NCBI GenBank assembly: GCA_021840785.1
Contig: JAKBXD010000027.1
Location: forward strand, 1 to 16,138
DNA from: Pseudomonadota bacterium
GTDB lineage: Bacteria > Pseudomonadota > Gammaproteobacteria > Acidithiobacillales > Acidithiobacillaceae
Length of the DNA stretch: 16,138 nucleotides
Reading direction: 5' to 3'
Below are positions 5,126 through 12,912 of this stretch, one piece after another. Position 1 is the first letter of the stretch. Each line of letters begins with the position of its first letter. A program made the translations under genes and the position numbers. The notes beneath the pieces are model-generated. The model had not been told where the DNA came from. It searched no databases and was given only the letters and a program-made list of their open reading frames with translations.

Positions 5126-5965
5126 ATGTCCACCCTGCCAAAATCGCCCCAACCGCCTCGCCGGACTCCCGCCCTGAGAGATCTGGCAACGGACATCCTG
5201 CGCCGCCATGGTCTGCCGCAGGCCTCCAACGTGGCCCTGCTGCCGGACCGGCATCCGCAGTACCGACACTGCGAGCGGCATGGCCGCTATCCCGAGTCTC
5301 TGGTGGACAAACAGGGGACGGTGCGCTTTATCACCCCGACCGGTTGCCCGCGCTGCCGCGCCGAGCGGCAACTGGCAGCACTCCTGGACCGTGCGGCCAT
5401 CCCGGAACGTTACCGCGATTGCGACTTTGCCAGCTTCCGGATATCCAACCCGGCGCAGGCCCGGGTGGTGGAGACCTGTCGGGCCTATGCCGCCGATTTC
5501 GCGGCCAACACCGACGGACGCGCCCTGATCCTCCTGGGTCCCCCCGGCACCGGCAAGAACCATCTCGCCGCGGCCATCGCGCGTGAGTTGCTGGCTCAGG
5601 GACGGACCGTCCTGCAAGCCATGGTCTGGGAGGTCATCGAACGGATCCGCACGACCTGGCGCAACGGCGATGGCCCATCCGAGAACACCGTCATTGAGGC
5701 CTTTGCGGGGGTCGACCTACTGATCCTGGACGAAGTGGGTAAACAGCACGGCTCGCCCAGCGAGCGGCTGAGCCTGTTCAAGGTCGTCGACAGCCGCTAC
5801 CGGGCGCGGCCGACCATCCTGCTCAGCAACGAGACACTGACGGATCTGGAAAAATATCTCGGCCCCGCCACTTTCGATCGCCTCTGCCATCAGGGCACGC
5901 TGCTGCACTGTCAGTGGCCCAGCTACCGCCGCAAGGGAGCGCAAGGGGAGGGCACCGAATCATGA
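5126..5965 (+). CDS. DnaC-type helicase loader ATPase (279 aa)
   Basis: This AAA+ protein should load the replicative helicase DnaB at the origin. Residues about 49-78 hold a C-H-C-C cluster (HCERHG ... GCPRCRAE), probably zinc binding. Walker A is GPPGTGKNHLA (138-148), with the Asn after Lys that Escherichia coli DnaC also has. Walker B is VDLLILDEVG (196-205), and a conserved FDRL and WPSYRR lie near the end, as in DnaC. The ATG at 5126 is chosen because GAGGAG lies 7 bases before it; a GTG at 5111 overlaps the previous stop. It lies directly after the initiator, like the lambda O-P pair, and its stop overlaps the first transfer gene. Confidence 0.88.
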   Translation: MSTLPKSPQPPRRTPALRDLATDILRRHGLPQASNVALLPDRHPQYRHCERHGRYPESLVDKQGTVRFITPTGCPRCRAERQLAALLDRAAIPERYRDCDFASFRISNPAQARVVETCRAYAADFAANTDGRALILLGPPGTGKNHLAAAIARELLAQGRTVLQAMVWEVIERIRTTWRNGDGPSENTVIEAFAGVDLLILDEVGKQHGSPSERLSLFKVVDSRYRARPTILLSNETLTDLEKYLGPATFDRLCHQGTLLHCQWPSYRRKGAQGEGTES

Positions 5966-6438
5966 AGCGCAAAGCATCCACTCTCTGGACGGTCGCGTTA
6001 CTGACTGCTCTGGTGGCCACTCCGGCCTGGGCCGCCTGGACCTATATCGGCCCGGCGTCGGCAAGCCGTTCGGTGCACTTGGTCCTGCCCATGGCGCCGG
6101 CCCCCGGCAGGGCATCCGTCGTTACCGCGCCTGCCGTCTCTTCCGCGCCTTTCCCCAGCCTGTCCACATTGCAGGGCCGGGGCCTGCTGAGTGGCGTCCT
6201 TGCCCATAACCTGCAGGGCTGGAATCCGAATCGCTGGGTGCCCGCCGGGCATGCCGCGCTACGGACAGCCATCGAGCGCCTGGTGCCAGAACACCGGATC
6301 AGTACCCACCCCGGTCTGATGCTGCCAACGGTTTCCTGGTCGGCGGGGAGCGCTTCGGTCGCCCTCTACCACATCGCCCGCTACCGCGGGATTATCATCG
6401 TCGTGACCCAGCGCCGGGTCTTCGTGATGGCGGGCTGA
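5962..6438 (+). CDS. Exported protein with an N0/DotD- or TcpQ-like C-terminal domain (158 aa)
   Basis: A clear signal peptide (MKRKASTLWTVALLTALVATPAWA) predicts cleavage at about residue 24; no lipobox cysteine is seen. The C-terminal ~75 residues (ALRTAIERLVPEHRIS ... SVALYHIARYRGIIIVVTQRRVFVM) have the helix-strand pattern of small secretin-associated N0 domains as found in DotD/TraH or TcpQ/PilL proteins. It overlaps the DnaC-like stop as ATGA, with GGGAGGG upstream, and stands first in the transfer cluster. A role in the outer-membrane core of the type IVB system is the best guess, but a DotD/TraH lipoprotein would normally have a lipobox, so this remains tentative. Confidence 0.55.
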   Translation: MKRKASTLWTVALLTALVATPAWAAWTYIGPASASRSVHLVLPMAPAPGRASVVTAPAVSSAPFPSLSTLQGRGLLSGVLAHNLQGWNPNRWVPAGHAALRTAIERLVPEHRISTHPGLMLPTVSWSAGSASVALYHIARYRGIIIVVTQRRVFVMAG

Positions 6439-6441
6439 GCC

Positions 6442-6915
6442 ATGTGGATGCCTGATCCTTCTCAGCTCCTGACACCGGTTCACCGCTACTGCGTCGCTGC
6501 GGCCGCGGAGCGCTACCACGTCCCGGTCAGTCTCCTCTACGGCATCCTCGCCACCGAAGATACCCGCGTCGGCCAGATCGTTCGGGATACCAACGGTAGC
6601 TACGACATGGGACTCATGGGGATCAACTCCCTGTGGCTGCCCGCGCTTGCTCACTATGGCATCACCCGCTCGGAAGTCCTCGACAACGGCTGCCAGAATG
6701 TCGCGGTAGGCGCATGGATCCTCGCTCATAAACTCGCGGGTCATCCGTCTCGGGCGCAAGCATTTGCTCATCCCCGCGCCTTCTGGCGGCACGTCGGCGA
6801 TTACAACAGCGCGATCCCCCATTGGAACCACCAGTACCGGCAGCGGGTGGCGGAATTTGCGCAACGGGATTTTTATCGGCCCCTGGAGCGGGTTTCTGGA
6901 GGAGGGCACCCATGA
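6442..6915 (+). CDS. Lytic transglycosylase of the conjugation apparatus (SLT / VirB1-like, 157 aa)
   Basis: An SLT/goose-lysozyme-like domain covers most of the protein: AERYHVPVSLLYGILATED with the likely catalytic Glu at residue 39, then NGSYDMGLMGIN (51-62) and CQNVAVGAWILAHKL. Such enzymes open peptidoglycan for assembly of secretion channels. Two oddities: the family 'GLMQIN' has Gly in place of Gln (GLMGIN), and there is no N-terminal signal peptide from the visible start, so export is unclear. The start is 3 bases after the upstream gene and its stop overlaps traM as ATGA, placing it in the operon. Confidence 0.8.
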   Translation: MWMPDPSQLLTPVHRYCVAAAAERYHVPVSLLYGILATEDTRVGQIVRDTNGSYDMGLMGINSLWLPALAHYGITRSEVLDNGCQNVAVGAWILAHKLAGHPSRAQAFAHPRAFWRHVGDYNSAIPHWNHQYRQRVAEFAQRDFYRPLERVSGGGHP

Positions 6916-7535
6916 GCACCCCCCTGGAAAACATCGGCATCGGCATCGAGGCCTGGCGGCGGCTGTGGCTGTTGTCGTTCATCGCCAACCTGGTGCTCGC
7001 CGGCATCTCCGCCGTCCTGGCCATCGCCCTGTTCATCGTGGCAACCCGTCCGGCGCGGGTGGTGTATTTCGCGACCTCCCCCAATGGGGTCATCACCCAA
7101 CTGGTCCCGCTACGGGAACCGCTGTTGAACGATTCCGCTGTGCTGACCCGCGCCCAGGAGGGGATGACCTCCGCCTTTGACATCAGCTACGTGAATTGGC
7201 GCCAAGATGAACAACAGGCGGTGAAATACTTCACGGCGGCCGGTTACCGGAGCTACCAGGCGACCTTGGTCAAGACGGGCGATATCGCGGCCGTTCGCGA
7301 GCGGCGGCTCAACATGACGCTGGCGGTCACCGGCGCTCCGGCCGTGATGCACCAACAAGTGCTGGCCAACGGCGACTACGGCTGGCAGATCCAGATGCCC
7401 ATCCGGCTGATCTACCAGAATTCCAACGGCATCAACAGCAAGGACTTCGTGGCGAATATCACCATGGTGCGGGTGAACAATCTGGCCCATCCCGCCGGGG
7501 TCGCCATCCAGAGTTTCAATTTTCTGGTCCCATAG
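6912..7535 (+). CDS. traM: TraM/DotI/IcmL-type inner-membrane core protein of the type IVB secretion system (207 aa)
   Basis: An N-terminal cytoplasmic segment is followed by one membrane helix (about residues 19-43, LLSFIANLVLAGISAVLAIALFIV) and a periplasmic VirB8-like domain: ARVVYFATSPNGVITQLVPLREP, SYVNWRQDEQ, then QIQMPIRLIYQN and VNNLAHPAGVAIQSFNFLVP. These match DotI/IcmL/TraM proteins in order and length (about 210-230 residues). The ATG at 6912 overlaps the transglycosylase stop and follows GGAGGAGGG. It is immediately followed by TraN and TraO, the same order as in IncI plasmid R64. DotI assembles with the core complex and supports substrate transfer. Confidence 0.85.
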   Translation: MSTPLENIGIGIEAWRRLWLLSFIANLVLAGISAVLAIALFIVATRPARVVYFATSPNGVITQLVPLREPLLNDSAVLTRAQEGMTSAFDISYVNWRQDEQQAVKYFTAAGYRSYQATLVKTGDIAAVRERRLNMTLAVTGAPAVMHQQVLANGDYGWQIQMPIRLIYQNSNGINSKDFVANITMVRVNNLAHPAGVAIQSFNFLVP

Positions 7536-7547
7536 AGGGGAATCCAC

Positions 7548-8648
7548 ATGTTCCAGACACGTCATGCCCTCCGCTCCGCCATCGTACTGCTCGCCGGTAC
7601 ATCGCTGGTGGTTCCGGCTTTCGCCCAGCCGATGAATCCCAACACGCTGCTGGGTCAGCCCGCGGGTAGCCCGGTGACTACGCCCACGGCTTCCACGGCG
7701 TCCGGCGCTTCGGGATCGCCCACGTCCGGACCGTGGCAAACGGTCGATTCGGCCCAGGATCAGGCAGTCCAGCAGGCCCAGGCGCAGGGCCAGACGATCC
7801 AATACGTCAAAGGACCCAACGGCACGGTCATGGCGCTGCCCCCCTTGCCCAATAGCCAGGCATTCCACCAGGCGGTGCAGGCGCACATGCCCCTGTCCGG
7901 CGGGGATATCCGCTCCCTGCGGCAACGCATCGACCGGAACCGTCAGGCCGAGCAGGCACCGTTGGCCCCGGTGATGCCCAGGCTCACCGCCGTGACGGCG
8001 CGGCTGGGGGCGGGGAGTCCGCCCGCCATCGCGATGCACAGTGGTTACGCCACGACGCTGAACTTCACCGATGCCTATGGCCGGCCCTGGCCGATCGTCC
8101 ATGTGGGCATCGGCGACAAGGCCGCCTTCGCCGCGCAGTTCGCCGGGGATTCCCTGATGCTGTCGGTCCTGGAGCCCTACGCCCAAAGCAACCTCGCGGT
8201 CTGGCTCGCAGGCGAATCGCAACCGGCACTTCTGGCCCTGGTGCCCTCTGGCATGGTGGCAGATTACAGCGTGCGCGTCCGGGTGAACGCCATCGAACCG
8301 GGCTTGCCGCCGCCCGTCGGGGGTAGCGGCGTACCCAATGGGAATTACACCCAGGTGCTGTTGAAGCTGGTCCAGGACCTGCCACCGGCGGGCGCGCAGC
8401 CCTTGCAGGTCGTCGGCAATCCTCCCCGGGTGACGGCCTGGTCATGGACGGGATCCCACGGACACCGTCTGCTCCTGCGCACCCCCATGCCGGTATTAGC
8501 GCCCGCCTGGGTGGCGCGCATGGATGGCGCGGCCGGCATACGCACCTATGTCCTGCCCGACGTGCCGGCGGTCACGGTCAGCCAGAATGGCCATGCGCGC
8601 ATCTTGACCTTGAACCCCTTGCTGGAGGGCTCCCGCCATGGTGGATGA
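7548..8648 (+). CDS. traN: TraN/DotH/IcmK-type outer-membrane core protein (366 aa)
   Basis: A signal peptide (MFQTRHALRSAIVLLAGTSLVVPAFA) predicts cleavage near residue 26. A Gln/Ala-rich linker follows, then the family region around residues 125-300 (PPAIAMHSGYATTLNFTDAYGRPWPI ... VSVLEPYAQSNLAVWLAG-type strands, here LSVLEPYAQSNLAVWL), which marks DotH/IcmK/TraN, a component of the outer-membrane core ring. Length fits the family. A GAGGGG site precedes the ATG and the gene overlaps traO by 11 bases. Context (traM before, traO after) supports the call. Confidence 0.82.
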   Translation: MFQTRHALRSAIVLLAGTSLVVPAFAQPMNPNTLLGQPAGSPVTTPTASTASGASGSPTSGPWQTVDSAQDQAVQQAQAQGQTIQYVKGPNGTVMALPPLPNSQAFHQAVQAHMPLSGGDIRSLRQRIDRNRQAEQAPLAPVMPRLTAVTARLGAGSPPAIAMHSGYATTLNFTDAYGRPWPIVHVGIGDKAAFAAQFAGDSLMLSVLEPYAQSNLAVWLAGESQPALLALVPSGMVADYSVRVRVNAIEPGLPPPVGGSGVPNGNYTQVLLKLVQDLPPAGAQPLQVVGNPPRVTAWSWTGSHGHRLLLRTPMPVLAPAWVARMDGAAGIRTYVLPDVPAVTVSQNGHARILTLNPLLEGSRHGG

Positions 8649-9855
8649 AACGCAGGTGCCACAGACGCCTACGAACGGTACGTCAGGTCCGTCGGGAACA
8701 TCCGCCCCGACTGGTTCCCCAGTTCCTGCACAAGATCCGTTCGCGACCGCCAAAGCTCCAGGTATCTTGCATGGGGTCCGTAGCGCCCTGGGCGACCCGG
8801 CCCGGCGTCCCCTGATCGTCGGTGGCGCCGCCCTGGGTGTCGGTGTGATCGGGTTTCTGACGATTCTGCTCTGGCCCCGTGCCCCGGCGGTACCGATCTC
8901 GGCCGGTGGCCAGGTGGCCCAGATGCGGAACACGCCCGGTGGTCCGGGAACGCCCGTCTACAATGCAGACCTGAACCAATACAACCAGAAACAGGCGGTA
9001 AAAGCCTTGCATGCGGGACTTTCTTCCCTGCCGACCGTCGGAGCGATCCGCAAAGCCACCACGGTCCAATCCGGTGCGGCTCGGCCGATCAGCCCGGTCA
9101 TCCATCATCAGCCTGTCGATCCGTTGGGAATGACGGCGGTGCGCTACGCGCCGAATCCCGATGCGCATCAGATCAATGCCGAGGTGGCCGCGATCCTCAA
9201 GATGGAGCAGCCTCCCGCTGCCGTTCTCGTGGCCAACGGCACACTCCACGGAACCAAGGCCGGCAAAGTCACGGCGGCATCGGCATCGGCAGGGGGCATC
9301 GCCGCTCCCACCCTGGCGAATGCCGGGCATATCTCTTTCGCGGTGCTGGATACCAGCATCAAGTCCACGGAGCCCGGACCGGTGCTGGCGACGATCGAGA
9401 CCGGACGTTTAGCCGGCGCGCGCCTGCTGGGTGGTTTCACCCGCGTGCACGATCGGGTCCTGGTCCAGTTCTCCTCCCTGACGCTGCACCACCAGACGAT
9501 ATCCATCCGCGCCTACGCCATCACCCTGGCGACGGCGCGCACGGCGCTCGCGACATTGGTCAACAGGCACACGCTCTATCGCTACGGCTGGCTGATCGGG
9601 GCCAGCCTCCTGCAGGGCCTCAATAACGCCCTAGACTCCGCCAACACCAACACCTATCTCACCGGCTCCGGTCTGGGCGTGGTCACGCATCAGTTGAACA
9701 ACGGACAGATCGCCTTGTCGGCGGTGGGCAACGTGGGGCAGACACTCGCGCCGATCATGGCCCAGCGCTTTAACACCCCGCCCACGGTCCGGGTCAAAGC
9801 GGGCAGCGGGATCGGGATCCTGTTCATGGCGCCGGTGAAGGCCAGCTTGGGGTAG
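8638..9855 (+). CDS. traO: TraO/DotG/IcmE-type VirB10-like core protein (405 aa)
   Basis: A Pro/Thr/Gly-rich cytoplasmic N-terminus precedes one membrane helix (about residues 58-79, IVGGAALGVGVIGFLTILLW). The C-terminal third is the VirB10/DotG domain: GPVLATIETGRLAGARLLGGF, LVQFSSLTLHHQTISIRAYAITL, a helical segment with TYLTGSGLG, and VRVKAGSGIGILFMAPV. In family members this spans inner to outer membrane and links the core. It is shorter than Legionella DotG because the pentapeptide-type repeats are missing, but close to the IncI form. Start at 8638 inside traN, with GGAGG before it. Confidence 0.85.
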   Translation: MVDETQVPQTPTNGTSGPSGTSAPTGSPVPAQDPFATAKAPGILHGVRSALGDPARRPLIVGGAALGVGVIGFLTILLWPRAPAVPISAGGQVAQMRNTPGGPGTPVYNADLNQYNQKQAVKALHAGLSSLPTVGAIRKATTVQSGAARPISPVIHHQPVDPLGMTAVRYAPNPDAHQINAEVAAILKMEQPPAAVLVANGTLHGTKAGKVTAASASAGGIAAPTLANAGHISFAVLDTSIKSTEPGPVLATIETGRLAGARLLGGFTRVHDRVLVQFSSLTLHHQTISIRAYAITLATARTALATLVNRHTLYRYGWLIGASLLQGLNNALDSANTNTYLTGSGLGVVTHQLNNGQIALSAVGNVGQTLAPIMAQRFNTPPTVRVKAGSGIGILFMAPVKASLG

Positions 9856-9865
9856 GGGAGGGACC

Positions 9866-10423
9866 ATGGAAGCGCTTCAGAACCTGAATCACATCGACCA
9901 GTTGGCCATGGCGACCCGATCCGGGAGCCCGGCGGCCGGCAACCAACTATGGAGCATCATGCGGCGATATTGCGCGGGGGCGGCCCGCCAGGCGCGCGCC
10001 ATGGGGGTGCCGCGGGAGGATGCGGAGCAGTTTATCGGCCTGGCGGTCACCATTGCGTTGCATAGCTGGGATCCCGCGCAGGGTCATTTTGCGCCCTGGA
10101 GTTACTGGAAACTGCGTGGAGAGCTTTCCGTGTTTCGGGGACGCAAGGAGGTGGACACCGTGCCGCTGGAGGACTGGGACCAGGGGGATCCGGATGCATC
10201 TCCGGTGACCGAGGAGGTGGCGGTGGACTGGAGCCCGGAGCGGGTCGGGGTGGTCATGCGCGGTCTGCCGGACGATCTCGCCGAATGGGTGCATCTGCGT
10301 TATGGCGAAGATTTGACCATTGCGGCCGCGGCGGAACGGCTGGGCATGACGGCGCGGCGCGGGCAGCGCATGGAGGTGCGCCTGGAAACCGCCGTGCACG
10401 GCATTCTGGGAAAAACCCGTTGA
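9866..10423 (+). CDS. Small sigma70-family-like regulator inside the transfer operon (185 aa)
   Basis: Residues about 34-95 resemble sigma region 2 (YCAGAARQARAMGVPREDAEQF, then SWDPAQGHFAPWSYWKLRGEL, compare 'fDp.rG.pF..Ya...iRgel'). Residues 125-180 resemble region 4 (LPDDLAEWVHLRYGEDLT, AERLGMTARRGQRMEVRLETAV, a helix-turn-helix). No clear region 3 is seen, so it is of the small type. It starts 10 bases after traO with GGGGAGGG upstream, and lies between traO and traP, an insertion in an otherwise R64-like order. It may direct transcription of transfer or host genes; it could also be a phage-type sigma-like regulator that does not bind core polymerase. Confidence 0.72.
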   Translation: MEALQNLNHIDQLAMATRSGSPAAGNQLWSIMRRYCAGAARQARAMGVPREDAEQFIGLAVTIALHSWDPAQGHFAPWSYWKLRGELSVFRGRKEVDTVPLEDWDQGDPDASPVTEEVAVDWSPERVGVVMRGLPDDLAEWVHLRYGEDLTIAAAAERLGMTARRGQRMEVRLETAVHGILGKTR

Positions 10424-10448
10424 GGGAAATGGCGGAAACGTGAGGGGC

Positions 10449-10511
10449 ATGTCCGACAAACGGCTATACGGCGGTGTCCCTATGACGATGACAGGAGACC
10501 CCGATGCATGA
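10449..10511 (+). CDS. Possible 20-residue leader peptide before traP
   Basis: The 80-base gap after the sigma-like gene contains an ATG preceded by GAGGGG at 6 bases, opening a short frame (MSDKRLYGGVPMTMTGDPDA) that overlaps the traP start and could couple its translation. It may be coincidental. Confidence 0.22.
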   Translation: MSDKRLYGGVPMTMTGDPDA

Positions 10512-11172
10512 CAATCTGAAATTCTATCTGGCGGTTGGTGGCGTGGCCGTAGTGATCCTGGGCATCGGGTTTGCCACCTGGGAGTTCGACTTCGCCCCGA
10601 AAACCCCGCATCCGGCGATAAACCCGTTCGCTTCTACTGCCCCCGGTCGGGCAGCGCAATCCGCGCCTTCCGGCACGCTGGCTCCGACCTCCCCGCCGGC
10701 AGGATGGCCGACAGCCTCCGCGCCCGTCGCGGCGGTGACCGCATCCGCTGTCTCGGCGGCAACATTGCCCGAGACCCCGGCCACCGGGGTGACGGCATCC
10801 GTCACCTCTCCGGCCGCACCGGATCTGGCGCAGGCCGTGGCCAGGATCGGTGCGGATCTGCGCGCGCTGGCCACCGCGCAGCGGCACACGAATGAACGGC
10901 TGGCGGTGGTCGATCAGGAAATACGTTCCAAAGCCAGGCCCACGCCCGGCACGCATCGGGAACCACAACGGAGCATCGGCAAACGCCCAGCGGCGCAGCA
11001 GCACGGCGTGCCCGGCTGGTCCGTGGAATCCATCGGTGCGAACGAGGCATGGATCCAGGGGCCCGGCGGGCAGACCCATGTGGTCGAGGCGGGGAGCCGG
11101 GTGGACGACTTGCGGATCCTGCGGGTCACTCCGGACGCGGTCATCACCAGCCAAGGCACGATCGGCTACTGA
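10504..11172 (+). CDS. traP: TraP/DotF/IcmG-type inner-membrane protein (222 aa)
   Basis: One N-terminal membrane helix (about residues 6-25, KFYLAVGGVAVVILGIGFATW) is followed by a long Ala/Pro/Thr linker, a short predicted coiled segment (LRALATAQRHTNERLAVVDQEIRS) and a C-terminal periplasmic domain (VPGWSVESIGANEAWIQGPGGQ ... VVEAGSRVDDLRILRV). The last part, ending in a TSQGTIGY-like strand, matches the C-terminus of TraP/PilP-like and IcmG/DotF proteins. An AGGAG site lies 6 bases upstream. Position before traQ and after traO (bar the sigma-like gene) matches R64. DotF contacts DotG and the core complex in Legionella. Confidence 0.75.
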   Translation: MHDNLKFYLAVGGVAVVILGIGFATWEFDFAPKTPHPAINPFASTAPGRAAQSAPSGTLAPTSPPAGWPTASAPVAAVTASAVSAATLPETPATGVTASVTSPAAPDLAQAVARIGADLRALATAQRHTNERLAVVDQEIRSKARPTPGTHREPQRSIGKRPAAQQHGVPGWSVESIGANEAWIQGPGGQTHVVEAGSRVDDLRILRVTPDAVITSQGTIGY

Positions 11173-11187
11173 CGGGAGGAGGGACGC

Positions 11188-11697
11188 ATGCTGACCGCCA
11201 TCCAGATGATCGGGAACATGGGCCAGAGTCTCGGTCCCATGTTCGTGCTGACCGTGGGTCTTTCCTTCGTCGTCGGTCTCTGGTTCGTGGCGGACAGCGT
11301 CTTTTTGATGGTCCGTGTCAGTAATGACCCGCGGATCCACAAAAGCCGGATCCCGATCACCGCCGCGACGGGGGCTTTGCTGATGGCCATGCCCGTGTTC
11401 GTGCTCCATGACGTGGGCACCTTTTTCAGCCAGGGACAGCCATCGCCGCTGGCCTACACTGGTCCGGGCGGCGCGCACGTGGGCCTCGCGGTGATGGTGA
11501 TCGAGAACTTCGTGCAGCTCGTCGGCTGGCTGGCCGTGTTTCGCGGGCTGGTGATTCTCAAGCGGGTCGGCGACGGCTCCACGCGGGAGAGTTCGGATAC
11601 TGCCTTCGTGCATATCATTGGTGGGGCGTTGGCGGCCAATGTGGTCGGCACCGCCATCGCTCTGGGGCATACCTTCGGGTTGACGTTGCCCATTTGA
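11188..11697 (+). CDS. traQ: TraQ/DotE/IcmC-type polytopic inner-membrane protein (169 aa)
   Basis: Three to four hydrophobic segments are visible: about residues 17-42 (MFVLTVGLSFVVGLWFVADSVFLMV), 58-74 (AATGALLMAMPVFVL), 98-122 (HVGLAVMVIENFVQLVGWLAVFRGLVIL), and 140-165 (HIIGGALAANVVGTAIALGHTFGL). The 'G..R...... HIIGGALAANV' segment is typical of IcmC/DotE/TraQ. Function of these small proteins within type IVB machines is not well defined. It starts 15 bases after traP with GGGAGGAGGG. It is the last gene of the rightward operon here; the convergent Fic gene ends 9 bases downstream, so the transfer genes stop abruptly. Confidence 0.75.
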   Translation: MLTAIQMIGNMGQSLGPMFVLTVGLSFVVGLWFVADSVFLMVRVSNDPRIHKSRIPITAATGALLMAMPVFVLHDVGTFFSQGQPSPLAYTGPGGAHVGLAVMVIENFVQLVGWLAVFRGLVILKRVGDGSTRESSDTAFVHIIGGALAANVVGTAIALGHTFGLTLPI

Positions 11698-11706
11698 AAT
11701 GGTGGG

Positions 11707-12831
11707 TTACTCCGGTGGGTCGTTCAACTCGTAATTGGTACTACGCCCGCCCGCCGCAGATTTCCGCAACACGCCACATGCCAGCAGTTCGGTGATGTCG
11801 CGTAGCGCCGTGTCCGGCGAACATTTGGCGATCGTTGCCCACTTGCTGGTGGTGAGCTTGCCTTCGAAGCCATCGAGCAGCCGATTGAGCAACCTCACTT
11901 GGCGCTCATTCAGCGGCGTAGTGGCCCAGCGTTGCCAGAATCGCGCTTTGGTCAGCACGGCATCGAGGGTGTGCTGCGCCTGGTGGACGGCTCGGTGCAG
12001 GGCGTCGAGAAACCAGGCAAGCCACTCGGTGACATCGAGAGACGCCCTTTGGGTGCGCTCCAGGATGTCGTAGTAGGCCTTGCGTTCTCGCTGGATTTGC
12101 GCGGACAGACTGTAGAAGCGCTGCGGGCTGCCGTCGGCGCGTGTCAGCAGCAGGTCGCCGATGGCGCGTGCGATACGGCCGTTGCCGTCGTCGAACGGAT
12201 GTAATGTGACGAACCACAAATGGGCGAGTCCCGCCTTGATCAGCGGCGGGTCGTTGGACGGTCCGTTGACCCAGCCGAAAAAGCGATCGGTCTCGGACAC
12301 GAGGCGATTGGCCGGTGGCGCTTCGAAATGTACCCGCTGCCGACCAAGAGGGCCGGACACCACTTGCATCGGGCCGCTCGTGTCGTCACGCCAGCCACCC
12401 ACCTTGATCCGGGCAAGGCCAGAGTAGCCGGTGGGAAAGAGGGCGGCATGCCAACCGAACAAACGATCGCGTGTGATCGGAGTATTGCAGTGGACTGTGG
12501 CGTCGATCACCATCTCGACCACGCCTTCCACATGACGGTCCACCGGCGCCAGAGCGCCGATGTCGACGCCGAGGCGGCGGGCAATGGACGAACGCACGGA
12601 CTCGACATCGAGCCGTTCGCCCTCGATCTCGCTGGTCTTGATCACGTCTTCGGTGAGTACCGACAGGCTGGCCTGGTCGCGCAAGGCCATGCCGACACCG
12701 CTTAAGCGACCCATTAGCAGCCCTTGGGCTCGGCTCACATCGGCCAACGATCGTGCCAGTGCAGCCAGGTCGTAACGCCAAGTCGGCCAGTCGCTGGCCT
12801 GCCAGATGTAAGTGTAATCGCCGCTATTCAT
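11707..12831 (-). CDS. Fic-domain AMP-transferase with autoregulatory-type winged helix (374 aa)
   Basis: The N-terminal ~90 residues are the DUF4172-type region (YTYIWQASDWPTWRYD...) with the inhibitory helix TSEIEG (T66, E70, G71; the (S/T)xxxE(G/N) motif). The Fic core has HPFDDGNGR (211-219), intact for AMP transfer to hydroxyl side chains of target proteins. The C-terminal ~70 residues hold a winged helix (LTTSKWATIAKCSPDTALRDI). This order and length match Shewanella SO4266-type Fic proteins. The ATG at 12831 lies in the loop of a perfect inverted repeat; an upstream GTG at 12849 would add six residues, and neither has a good ribosome site. Targets are unknown. It is convergent with traQ. 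Confidence 0.88.
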   Translation of the reverse strand: MNSGDYTYIWQASDWPTWRYDLAALARSLADVSRAQGLLMGRLSGVGMALRDQASLSVLTEDVIKTSEIEGERLDVESVRSSIARRLGVDIGALAPVDRHVEGVVEMVIDATVHCNTPITRDRLFGWHAALFPTGYSGLARIKVGGWRDDTSGPMQVVSGPLGRQRVHFEAPPANRLVSETDRFFGWVNGPSNDPPLIKAGLAHLWFVTLHPFDDGNGRIARAIGDLLLTRADGSPQRFYSLSAQIQRERKAYYDILERTQRASLDVTEWLAWFLDALHRAVHQAQHTLDAVLTKARFWQRWATTPLNERQVRLLNRLLDGFEGKLTTSKWATIAKCSPDTALRDITELLACGVLRKSAAGGRSTNYELNDPPE

Positions 12832-12912
12832 GCGGCGATTGTGGTCCACATTCTCCGCAAGCGCAAGTCATTCGCCGTACATTATGCGGTGATTAGTGAT
12901 GCTATTCACCGC
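12816..12912. promoter_or_regulatory. Fic gene control region with four related half-sites
   Basis: A 9-base perfect inverted repeat AATCGCCGC / GCGGCGATT (12816-12824 and 12832-12840) spans the start codon. A second pair, GCGGTGATT (12886-12894) and TTCACCGC (12905-12912), lies upstream, next to a possible minus-strand -10 CATAAT (12886-12881). The half-site GCGGYGATT is thus repeated four times, consistent with binding by a dimeric winged-helix protein, possibly Fic itself. Confidence 0.5.

Noticed and set aside
7110..8222. Long minus-strand open frame opposite traM and traN
   Set aside because: Shadow of real plus-strand coding sequence, with Gly/Arg/His-rich low-information product.
10480..11670. 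Long minus-strand open frame opposite traP and traQ
   Set aside because: It is antisense to two well-supported genes, its composition is a His/Arg/Gly-rich shadow of GC-rich DNA, and no family or ribosome site was seen.
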